Assembly (NCBI RefSeq): GCF_005222225.1
Contig: NZ_CP036536.1
Span: forward strand, 1,884,001 to 1,948,000
DNA: 64,000 nt
Direction: 5' to 3'
Origin: Salinimonas lutimaris
Lineage (GTDB): Bacteria; Pseudomonadota; Gammaproteobacteria; Enterobacterales; Alteromonadaceae
The translations under genes were made by a program, and so were the position numbers. The notes under the pieces were generated by a model, which ran no database searches, was not told where the DNA came from, and saw only the letters and a list, made by a program, of their open reading frames with translations. This document shows positions 8,102 through 15,164 of this stretch, piece by piece (the first letter of the stretch is position 1; each line of letters opens with the position of its first letter).

Positions 8102-9383
8102 CCAACTCCCCCCAATCTATGAACTTATCTAAGACTGGTACTCCTCCAAACCTACCTTCCAAATAGCCCTTTCCAATATTTACTTTGCTATTTACTTTGT
8201 ATTCTAACATTGAGGTAAGAGATGTTTCACCGTAAATATTTCTATCAGTAAACCAAACTTGATCTTTTCTAATTTCATTGTGCGAAAGAAGTGTAGATTC
8301 ATGAGTGCTAAATAGTAATTGAGCCCCATTTTTATTAATATTTTTGTCTAAAAATATATCCAGTATTCTTTTGGTAATAAGCGGGTGTAAACTTGACTCA
8401 AGCTCGTCTACAACAAATATTCCACCTTCATCTATAACTTCAAAAACTTCTGTAAGTATTGAGATAAGAGCGCGAGTACCTAAGCTTTCATCATTAATTG
8501 CAAAGTCAACAATCTCATTTTCATGATTTCTCTTTTTAATAATAATTTTTTTATTGACTAAGCTTTCTTCTGGAAACTCCATGTCAGTATCAAAATTTTC
8601 ACTTAATACTTCGTAAAGTTTTTTCGATAATTCTATCGACTTAGGATCTTGCTCTACGCTGCTAACTTCTATATCTACAATCTCTAAATCTAAGTCTTCT
8701 AAAAATCTAGTTATTCTTTTCGTATTTTTATTTTTTTCGATAGCCTCTGCTAATTTTCTCTCACTAAGATCACTTCCAAACCTAAACTTAAATGATTCAA
8801 AGATGGCCTCAGTTAACTCGATAGATTTCTCATGTTCGAATCTAAGTGCCGCATAAGATAAGAATAGATCTGACTCCTTTATAGATGTAGAAATTGTTTT
8901 ATTCTTACCCTTGAAATCATTTCCAAAATAAAACTGATTCTTTTCAGAACGTTCAAAAAGAGTTTTCCTGGAACGTCTCTTTGAATAGCTATACTCATAA
9001 AGCCACTCTTCTGTGAAAGCCCTTCCTTTTATTTTAAAACCATAGTTGTAATGAACATTGTTTACTACAATGTCAATATCGAACGTCGAGGGCTTATCTA
9101 AGTACTCTGGAATTAACTTAAAGGTACTTACTTTTGGTTTTCTTTTCCCGCCGTCCGCATAAAGTACACAATGATAGAAAAACCTAATTGCTTTTAGGAC
9201 GTTAGTTTTTCCAGAATTATTTGGGCCATAAATCGCTGCAACAGGTAGAGCTGCGTCTATCCCCTTGCCCATGTCAATTAGTAAAGTATCGGTGTTTTGT
9301 TTAAGCTGTTTAGAAGCAGTTAATAGAATCTCTTGATATTCAGAAAATGATCTAAAGTTTTCAAACCCAAATCGTAATAGCAT
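8094..9383 (-). CDS. rloA: RloA-like AAA ATPase (AbiLi-type, OLD/SMC-like)
   Basis: 429 residues. Walker A is GPNNSGKT at 53-60, after the conserved N-terminal LRFGFENFRSF. The C-terminal half holds INDESLGTRALISIL (signature region), Walker B with GIFVVDELESSLHPL, and the switch FSTHESTLL. This is the AAA_15/21 type ATPase found with RloB or other nuclease partners in anti-phage modules. The middle is a charged insertion rich in Lys and Glu. The coding sequence is strongly AT-rich compared with the chromosome, consistent with transfer. It is probably the sensor or regulatory ATPase of the pair; the phage trigger is unknown. Confidence 0.8.
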   Translation of the reverse strand: MLLRFGFENFRSFSEYQEILLTASKQLKQNTDTLLIDMGKGIDAALPVAAIYGPNNSGKTNVLKAIRFFYHCVLYADGGKRKPKVSTFKLIPEYLDKPSTFDIDIVVNNVHYNYGFKIKGRAFTEEWLYEYSYSKRRSRKTLFERSEKNQFYFGNDFKGKNKTISTSIKESDLFLSYAALRFEHEKSIELTEAIFESFKFRFGSDLSERKLAEAIEKNKNTKRITRFLEDLDLEIVDIEVSSVEQDPKSIELSKKLYEVLSENFDTDMEFPEESLVNKKIIIKKRNHENEIVDFAINDESLGTRALISILTEVFEVIDEGGIFVVDELESSLHPLITKRILDIFLDKNINKNGAQLLFSTHESTLLSHNEIRKDQVWFTDRNIYGETSLTSMLEYKVNSKVNIGKGYLEGRFGGVPVLDKFIDWGELDV

Positions 9384-9451
9384 AATCTTCCTATTTGAGT
9401 GGCTAACTCTTAAATTCGAGCTTAAAGCTCATATATTGCCCTTAGAGTATA

Positions 9452-10519
9452 TCATTGTTGCTGTGATATCCACCTTCCATAAACTTTTCTAATCATTCCC
9501 CAATCTGCATGGCCCATTTGCTTCGCAACCCACATTGGATTTTTTCCTTGAGACAACATCATTGAGGCGTAGGTATGACGACACTGGTAAGGGTACCGGT
9601 AGGTTATTTTTAACTTTTCTAGAGTGGGTTTCCAGACGTATTTTCGCAACCCGTCAGCGTATTTGTAGTCATTCATAGTCTTAGGATCAATAAAAACTCT
9701 CTTATTATCAATATAAATTGTGGTTTTTAAACTCTGTATTGCTTCGATGGCTACAGGATGCAGCTCTACTGTTCTGATACTCCCCGCCGTTTTCGGAGCT
9801 TTTTCAATACCAGAAGTTATATTAACCCTAATGTGAGCGACTTCACGATCCAAATCCAAATCTTCCCATCTCAAGCCGAGTAGCTCGCCTGTTCTTAACC
9901 CTGTGTAGAAAGCAAACTGAAAAAATTGTGAGTAGGGTACCGGTAAAGCATTGAGAATCCGTTTGATTTCGTCTTTGCTGAAAGGTTTGGGTTCTTTAGT
10001 ATCTTGCTTATAGCGCTCTATCCTTTCGACTGGATTCTTATCAATCACTTCATCTTGATAAGCACATTTGAATATCTGATTTAAAACATTCCGAGCTTCA
10101 TTTATCGACTTCGCAGAAAGTGAGCTTTCTGACGCCCATTCGTCAAACATGCTGGCCTTGAACTCCGTTAGCTGAAGGGTACCCCAGTTAGGTTTGATAT
10201 AAGAATTATATTTCTGAGAGTAGCCGCGAACAGTCGTATGCGACCACCGACGCTGTTTTTGTTTAAACCAGATATTTGAATAGTCGTGAATAGTATATTC
10301 GCATTGTTTATCGAAAGCCTTCTGAATGATTTTGCTGGTTGAGAACTTATCAGCGAGAGATTTATCGCTCATGCTGATAGCAAATTTGTATATGGATTCT
10401 TGTTCTTCAACCCGCTTAAGAGCTGTTTTGTTATGAGGAGCAGGGACGGTTTCTCTGTAACGCTGATGCCCCAAGGTAAAGTCGATGACATATCCACCTT
10501 TTACTACTTTTACACTCAT
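9452..10519 (-). CDS. int: Tyrosine-family site-specific integrase
   Basis: 355 residues. It has an N-terminal arm-binding region, a SAM-like core-binding domain (about 95-180) and a C-terminal catalytic domain. Visible active-site parts are the Arg in FYTGLRTGELLGLRWEDL, the Arg-His of QCRHTYASMM, the GHADW box and the nucleophile Tyr in RKVYGRW near the end. It is presumed to recombine the 25-bp ssrA repeat. It overlaps the preceding small DNA-binding gene by 4 bp (ATGA), so the two form an operon. Confidence 0.93.
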   Translation of the reverse strand: MSVKVVKGGYVIDFTLGHQRYRETVPAPHNKTALKRVEEQESIYKFAISMSDKSLADKFSTSKIIQKAFDKQCEYTIHDYSNIWFKQKQRRWSHTTVRGYSQKYNSYIKPNWGTLQLTEFKASMFDEWASESSLSAKSINEARNVLNQIFKCAYQDEVIDKNPVERIERYKQDTKEPKPFSKDEIKRILNALPVPYSQFFQFAFYTGLRTGELLGLRWEDLDLDREVAHIRVNITSGIEKAPKTAGSIRTVELHPVAIEAIQSLKTTIYIDNKRVFIDPKTMNDYKYADGLRKYVWKPTLEKLKITYRYPYQCRHTYASMMLSQGKNPMWVAKQMGHADWGMIRKVYGRWISQQQ

Positions 10520-10698
10520 TTTGCATTTTCCTTAAACCACTGATAAACCATTTCAACGACAAAAATCAGTTTGCCGTCAGGTGCTTTGTAATAATGTTCA
10601 TTCTTTATCCACACGCCTTTCTTGACCTTCATATGAATTGCTCCCTTTGAGTAACCGGTCAATTCGGCAAGCTTTTCGGTTGTGACCATCGCGTTCAT
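10516..10698 (-). CDS. Small helix-turn-helix protein, possible excisionase or AlpA-like regulator
   Basis: 60 residues. VTTEKLAELTGYSKGAIHMK is a MerR/AlpA-like winged helix-turn-helix, followed by a short beta wing (APDGKLIFVVEMVYQWF). It sits directly upstream of int with a 4-bp overlap. A recombination directionality factor or int activator is the likely role. Starts at 10698 and 10689 are both possible. The region upstream (10699-10792) separates it from a divergent gene and should hold both promoters. Confidence 0.65.
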   Translation of the reverse strand: MNAMVTTEKLAELTGYSKGAIHMKVKKGVWIKNEHYYKAPDGKLIFVVEMVYQWFKENAK

Positions 10699-10792
10699 AT
10701 TTGTGTACCTCTGTATCGATTGCAGGGCTAGCTTGGTCTCAAAAGGTTTGTTACAACAGTCACATGACGGGTTGTATACGGGTACTACGAAT

Positions 10793-11731
10793 ATGGAAGT
10801 TGAGGAAAAACAGGATGTTGAAGATTTGGAACAGTCGCTTAGATTTGCTAAAAAGTTCTTCCAAATTCACACGCCACAATTAGTTGGAGACCAAATCGGT
10901 GAGGTATTGGTTCTCAAAACACTTGAGCTCATTCAGTCCGAAGCAGTTAATGAGTCGCACTATTATTTCAGGGCTGCTGAAATTTTTGAGCAAATAAACG
11001 GTGAAAAAAACTCAGAGAAAGCTCGGCGCTGGATGAAGTCTCATGATGAAAACTTGGTGGCGCTTTTTGCTCAAACATCAGACCTAAATGTTGGACTAGC
11101 GGATAAGGGTCTATGCACGTTATCAATCGAGAGAATTGAACATAAAGGTGGTAAGCCAAATCAGTGGCGAATTCGGACGGGTAGGGAACGAGTAAAATCT
11201 GCCAACAGAAATGATGCTGCTGATATTAGATACATTGTGACGGCCCTACATGATCCGATGCCATGGGCGAAGCCGTTTATGAATGCGATTTTGTCACCAC
11301 GAATTCTTATCACCGCAGGTCTCACATTACTTACATTAGTCATTATTCCAATATACACGCTACTTGGCATAATTGACTGGTCGAGTAAGCCGATAGCCAC
11401 TTCCGTGGTTGTACTCGGTATCTTTGCAGGGTTAATGTTTCATCGGTTACACGAATTAATGAATAAAGGTGTTACTGAATTTCCTGTACTTTGGTCTAGA
11501 AAGCTAGGGCGAAACAAATTGTTCCTGTCTACATCATCAGGTGTTGAAAATAATCCGCTTGGAATGAAGGCTGTGACCATTGAAGCCAAGTGTTCAATCT
11601 GTGGCGAGGATCTAATAATCGATAAGAGCAGAGAGTTTCATGGTCGCTACATTGGAAAATGCAGAATTGCCCCATCTGAACATGTTTTCTCTTTTGACCA
11701 TGTTACCAAGCGGGGTAAGCTTCTGCGGTAA
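10793..11731 (+). CDS. Uncharacterised membrane protein of the element
   Basis: About 312 residues from the ATG at 10793. The open frame begins at 10682, but that stretch overlaps the divergent regulator and is hydrophobic without a plausible ribosome site. The N-terminal half is soluble and helical with many charged residues. Two adjacent membrane helices follow (about 200-222 and 234-252). The C-terminal domain has a CSICGEDL pair and a later Cys, suggesting a small metal site. It is the only gene of the element on the plus strand. I do not recognise the family. Its position beside RloA/RloB makes an accessory defence role possible, but nothing in the sequence shows it. Confidence 0.6.
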   Translation: MEVEEKQDVEDLEQSLRFAKKFFQIHTPQLVGDQIGEVLVLKTLELIQSEAVNESHYYFRAAEIFEQINGEKNSEKARRWMKSHDENLVALFAQTSDLNVGLADKGLCTLSIERIEHKGGKPNQWRIRTGRERVKSANRNDAADIRYIVTALHDPMPWAKPFMNAILSPRILITAGLTLLTLVIIPIYTLLGIIDWSSKPIATSVVVLGIFAGLMFHRLHELMNKGVTEFPVLWSRKLGRNKLFLSTSSGVENNPLGMKAVTIEAKCSICGEDLIIDKSREFHGRYIGKCRIAPSEHVFSFDHVTKRGKLLR

Positions 11732-11788
11732 CTTAGTTCGTTAAAGGTCAGGTTGTTAAAGAGCTATTTGGATTTCAAATTTGGCAAA

Positions 11789-12244
11789 CTAAGACTTAAC
11801 ATCACTTAAGCGCGGCTGTGCTGTTTGCCATGAACTTTCGTTACTATCTGATGATGAAGCGGGAACCGCCACGAGCTGTTTGAACTCGATAATCTCCATT
11901 TTGTATTTTTTATTCCCAGACCATGTATGGAAATGTTTGCGGGCTTCACTGATATTATTAAATACAGCGGCTTTACTCATTTTGCAGATACGCTGCTTTT
12001 CAGAAAGATAAAGACCATCCTCGTAATGGAAGTGCCAGGGCCAACTATCAGCATGAGCAGGTTCGTAGATACCAACTTGAAAAAACGATTTCTGTACGTA
12101 CTTGTCTCTTAATTCTTCATAGGCGTCGGCAATATTTCGGTATGCCCTTTGCCATTTGCCAGGATGTTTACTTTTGAGCGCCTTAATAAGACGCCTTGTT
12201 TTTGCTTTGTGTAGCAGTACATTAAAGAGTTCTTCGTCTGTCAT
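11789..12244 (-). CDS. Uncharacterised element protein
   Basis: 151 residues, soluble, with a basic helical N-terminus (HKAKTRRLIKALKSKHPGKW) and an aromatic-rich middle (WPWHFHYEDGLYL). The C-terminal tail is Ser-rich and probably disordered. No known motif seen. It lies 20 bp after the SEC-C gene on the same strand and is likely co-transcribed with it and the replication gene. Confidence 0.5.
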   Translation of the reverse strand: MTDEELFNVLLHKAKTRRLIKALKSKHPGKWQRAYRNIADAYEELRDKYVQKSFFQVGIYEPAHADSWPWHFHYEDGLYLSEKQRICKMSKAAVFNNISEARKHFHTWSGNKKYKMEIIEFKQLVAVPASSSDSNESSWQTAQPRLSDVKS

Positions 12245-12264
12245 TATTCATACCGCCATAAGAC

Positions 12265-12675
12265 TTAAACAAACTGTGGTTGAGTCTGAAAACGTACTGC
12301 ACCATGATTTTTCATTGAAAATTCAAAAGCAGCTTCTAAGGTACTGAAAGGGCCGGCTAACTGAATATCTGAACAGTTACCAGTAGTCACAATCACATGA
12401 TCAGTTTCGAACTTATCCGTGTTGTGCATTTCGTTTAACGATTTAGCTGCACCAGTTGAGAGTAAGGATACAAGACAGCAAACGGCTTCTTGGTCGAGAT
12501 CAAACGGTGACATATCTGGCGCACGCTCACGGTTAAAGCCAATATATTGCTCTTTTGGCAGGCTGGCATTATTAGATTCATCTCGTACGAAATGCGCTTC
12601 TGAGATATCAATGCAGCAATGCTTAAACTTCTTACCACTGCCACAGGGGCATTTTTCATTTCTTCCGGTTTTCAT
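12265..12675 (-). CDS. SEC-C motif protein
   Basis: 136 residues. The N-terminus is a classical SEC-C zinc-binding motif, RNEKCPCGSGKKFKHCC (residues 5-21), as found at the end of SecA and at the ends of many stand-alone proteins. The remainder (about 40-136) has no motif I recognise. Role unknown; the motif can mediate protein or nucleic-acid contact. It is probably in one transcript with the replication gene upstream and the 151-residue gene downstream. Confidence 0.65.
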   Translation of the reverse strand: MKTGRNEKCPCGSGKKFKHCCIDISEAHFVRDESNNASLPKEQYIGFNRERAPDMSPFDLDQEAVCCLVSLLSTGAAKSLNEMHNTDKFETDHVIVTTGNCSDIQLAGPFSTLEAAFEFSMKNHGAVRFQTQPQFV

Positions 12676-12738
12676 TTTTTTCTTTCTCGTTTTGGGTTAG
12701 TACAGTTATTTACACAAGTCCAAGATACCTTCGATTTT

Positions 12739-12836
12739 GGCAGGCACGCGGTCACCGCGTGTCTGCCTGCAACCTTCGGTGACCCGCCGAGCCCGGCTCG
12801 ACTGCTCGTCCGTCCCGTGGGGCGGGCGGGCAGTCG
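12739..12836. other. GC-rich cluster of hairpins at the 3' end of the replication gene, possible origin
   Basis: Three foldable units follow one another. At 12739-12767 two 14-base arms surround a single C with one mismatch. At 12788-12800 the arms are CGAGCC and GGCTCG. At 12799-12836 two 18-base arms pair with three T.G wobbles, all with T in the left arm, so the plus strand folds best. The block is strikingly GC-rich inside an AT-rich element and overlaps the last codons and stop of the replication gene. In phage P2 the origin lies inside gene A, so a rolling-circle origin is a fair guess. None of the stems has a T-run, which argues against a plain terminator. Confidence 0.45.
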
Positions 12837-14556
12837 CCCAGCTCAGCAGGTGACGATATGAGCGTCCAGCCTTTATCAGCTATCAGGTATTTGGCAGTAA
12901 CAGAAAGGATTGTTCTAGGCTTGTTGTTGTAAGCGTAGTTAGATAGCAGCTTGGGATCGATATCCTCGAACATGGCCTTAATTTGCTTTTCATACTCAAG
13001 AATGAAAGGACGTTCAGCTTTACGTTTGTTATTGCCGCCCATCATTATTATGTAAGCAAGCCAGTCAGAGGAATCTGCTGCCAGTCGAAGTTGGTCTAGC
13101 CCTGCATCTTCAATTTTTCCATCAATTCGGCGCAGTTGACGCCACAACGAAACGGAGGGAAGGCCAAAGAATTGAAATTGTCTGATTTTGAATAGTGAGG
13201 CCCAAGCTGTAATTCTTGAGGCTGCAACTTTGGCATCATTGCCGTATTTGTCAGTATCTAGGTATTCACCATCGATATTCTTACAGATATATTTAGCTAT
13301 ATAGTCCTGTGCAGAGCCTTTCTCATCTTTGATTTGCTCAGCTTTAAAACGACTATTCTTTGCTCCGTTTTCATTACCCTCATGCTCCATGGCATAGTGG
13401 CGAAGAATTTCTGTGACTCGCAGTACTTTTTCGGGTGGCATGAATAACATCAAATGCCAGTGAGGGGTACCATCGTGATGCGGTTCAACAACGCGTAATC
13501 CGTATACTTTGATTTCTTCTCTATCGAACTGTGCTCGCGCTTTTCGCCACTGCGAGTTTAAGTACTCGCTGGCATCTTTGACTGATAGTTTTTGATGTTT
13601 AGGATTCGGCTTACCTGATTTGTAGTGTGAATGATACTTTGATGGTGTGGTTAGTGTGTAAAACCAGCCACAGTCACCTTGTAACTTTGAAAACTCCTCT
13701 GTGCCTTTAACGCGGACCATGAGTTCAGCACGTCTTATTTTCGGGTTTGAAACGTTGGAATTGTATGCATCCAACATTGATATAAGCTCCCCATTAGCAC
13801 TGCAAAACCATTTGTTCTCCATGAAAGCGTGAGCTTGTTCTTTTTCCCATTGATGCTGTTTGAGTCTATCGACGCTGCAATACGCACTTTTCGCTTGATT
13901 GATAAGGTCAAGTTGTCGGCGTACCTCTTCCATCTTTTGCGTAGCCAGTGTCTTTATCTTTTTAAACCAGAACTTTTCAGAGCGCAGTAGGTGAAGGGCT
14001 TCGGTCTGTGACATATCATCAGATATAGAAAACCCGTAACGACTGAACTTAGACCTGCAAAAGTGAAATGCCGCCTCGGCACTCATGTGCGCTGTATCTC
14101 TCAGGCACTGGAGCGCTTTCTGTTTAGCAAACATTTTTAATTCGGAAATATCGTTCGACAGATTGAGATCAGCCACTTCAAGTTGCCTGTCTAATCTGGC
14201 AAGGAAACGATTCGCTTCGATATAGCTCTTTTGTCTACTAATTCTGAGGTATTTATGTGCTACGTCATAAGCGATAGGCGATAACTTATCGAAAATGCGT
14301 TTGCGGAATAAATGACATTCTCGTGTACCGATGCCGCTGGTAAGCGAATCAGGTGAGGTGACAGATTCACGACATACAGATACAGATTCACGACATACAG
14401 ATACAGATTCACGACTCTTTGAAGCCCTTTCAGGAACAAAGGAGAACGATTGGTGGTTAGATTGAAATTCGCTGGAAGCAGCGTTTTTAGAGGGATAGAG
14501 CGGTCTAGAAAGTTCTAGACCGCATCTGGTATTGGTGGAGCTGGCGGGATTTGAAC
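12752..14556 (-). CDS. P2 gpA-type HUH replication endonuclease, 5' end cut off at attR
   Basis: Counting from the in-frame GTG at 14176 there are 474 residues. The HUH motif is PHWHLMLF (His 239 and 241) and the two-Tyr motif is YIAKYICK (Tyr 292 and 296), as in phage P2 protein A. Such enzymes nick the origin and start rolling-circle replication. The frame stays open upstream of 14176 through attR into ssrA (stop at 14596-14594) with no ATG, GTG or TTG. The upstream residues (ECHLFRKRIFDKLSP, then IEANRFLARLDRQLE) look like the normal N-terminal domain, so 14176 is internal. In the excised circle the frame gains ATG 7402 or 7411 and encodes 603-606 residues. As integrated, the gene has lost its start and upstream region. 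Confidence 0.8.
14361..14415. repeat. 21-bp tandem repeat, 2.6 copies
   Basis: Units at 14361-14381 and 14382-14402 are identical (ACAGATTCACGACATACAGAT) and a third partial copy covers 14403-14415. The period of 21 keeps the replication frame and encodes a repeated RESVSVC heptapeptide on the minus strand. It may be a protein linker or an iteron-like protein-binding site. Confidence 0.8.
14500..14523. repeat. Perfect 11-bp inverted repeat beside attR
   Basis: Arms GCGGTCTAGAA and TTCTAGACCGC are separated by AG, 8 bp from the att repeat. There is no T-run on either side. It could be a binding site for the integrase partner or the replication protein, or a weak substitute terminator for ssrA transcription. 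In the circle it lies within the early codons of the replication gene. Confidence 0.75.
14532..14556. repeat. attR: right copy of the 25-bp repeat, forming the ssrA 3' end
   Basis: Identical to 7371-7395. It restores the tmRNA acceptor and T-arm, so integration keeps ssrA intact. The frame of the replication gene reads straight through this copy. Confidence 0.92.
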
Positions 14557-14890
14557 CCGCGTCCAGAAAATGTCTACTTTTGGTACTACATGCTTAGTTT
14601 GTCTTTTGTTTAACTACTTTAGACCCCGACAAACAGGGTTCCTGGTAGCTGTCCTGATACTATTTCGCGGTTCAACCTCAGGAGAGTTTCCCTCGCTAGT
14701 TTGCTTAGATGACCTTCCGAATCCACGCTAGCAAACAAAGCTGTGGTGGAAGGGCCTATACCGGTTATTAAGCGGCTAGTGCGTAGTTTTCGTCGTTTGC
14801 GACTATTTAAATGCGGCTTTTTTAAGAGGCAAACCGCACCTCTGCATGCACCTCCAGCGTCCTAGATCCTGTCGAATCCTAATCAGCCCC
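14533..14890 (-). ncRNA. ssrA: tmRNA (trans-translation RNA)
   Basis: 358 nt. The 5' end is GGGGCTGATTAGGATTCGAC and the 3' end carries the T-arm and a genomically encoded CCA. The tag frame (14800 down to 14768) reads ANDENYALAA followed by two stop codons (TAA TAA), which directs tagged proteins to ClpXP/ClpAP. tmRNA works with SmpB, whose gene is 1.6 kb away. The 3' end is the attachment site of the element. The native terminator now lies beyond the element, so transcripts may read into it before 3' processing. Confidence 0.97.
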
Positions 14891-14897
14891 GGAAGTC

Positions 14898-14926
14898 ATT
14901 TGCTTAAACATTGCTATCAATGTCAA
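14898..14926 (-). promoter_or_regulatory. ssrA promoter
   Basis: On the minus strand TTGACA (14926-14921), a 17-bp spacer and GCAAAT (14903-14898) stand 7 bp before the tmRNA 5' end. The -35 box is a perfect consensus; the -10 box matches it in only three of six positions. Confidence 0.6.
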
Positions 14927-15164
14927 AACGAACCCGTAGTCTAGCGTTAATTACTGCACTACACAAGCGATTATCACTTGTTGCTGAACTAACTGGTCAC
15001 AATTTTACCAAGTGATATCAATTACTTTGCGAACAGAAACAATAATGGGTGCGGTTGTGAGAAACACAACCCCTGCGTGAAAATTTGTAAAGATGCAATT
15101 TAGGGCAATTACCGCTAAAGTATGGCAAATTTTTTCAGCCAACCAGGTAAGCCACCACATTACC

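Larger units (their letters stand above)
7371..14556. mobile_element. Integrated, HUH-replicating element in ssrA
   Basis: A 7.2-kb insertion between two 25-bp direct repeats, the right one being the 3' end of ssrA. Much of it is visibly more AT-rich than the flanking chromosome. It encodes a tyrosine integrase with a small helix-turn-helix partner, RloA/RloB defence proteins, three uncharacterised proteins and a P2 gpA-type replication endonuclease. There are no capsid, tail, packaging or conjugation genes. It is therefore an integrative plasmid-like element or phage satellite rather than a complete prophage. In the circular form all genes except the one at 10793-11731 point the same way. 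Confidence 0.88.

Noticed and set aside
10682-10792. N-terminal extension of the plus-strand element gene
   Set aside because: It overlaps the divergent regulator gene and promoter region and has no ribosome site.
12435-12659. 74-codon open frame on the minus strand
   Set aside because: It is a shadow of the SEC-C gene in another frame.
12739-12767. Plain rho-independent terminator for the replication gene
   Set aside because: The stem is strong but has no T-run on either strand, and it is part of a larger hairpin cluster.
14361-14415. Possible CRISPR array
   Set aside because: The 21-bp units are directly adjacent with no spacers, and no cas gene is present.
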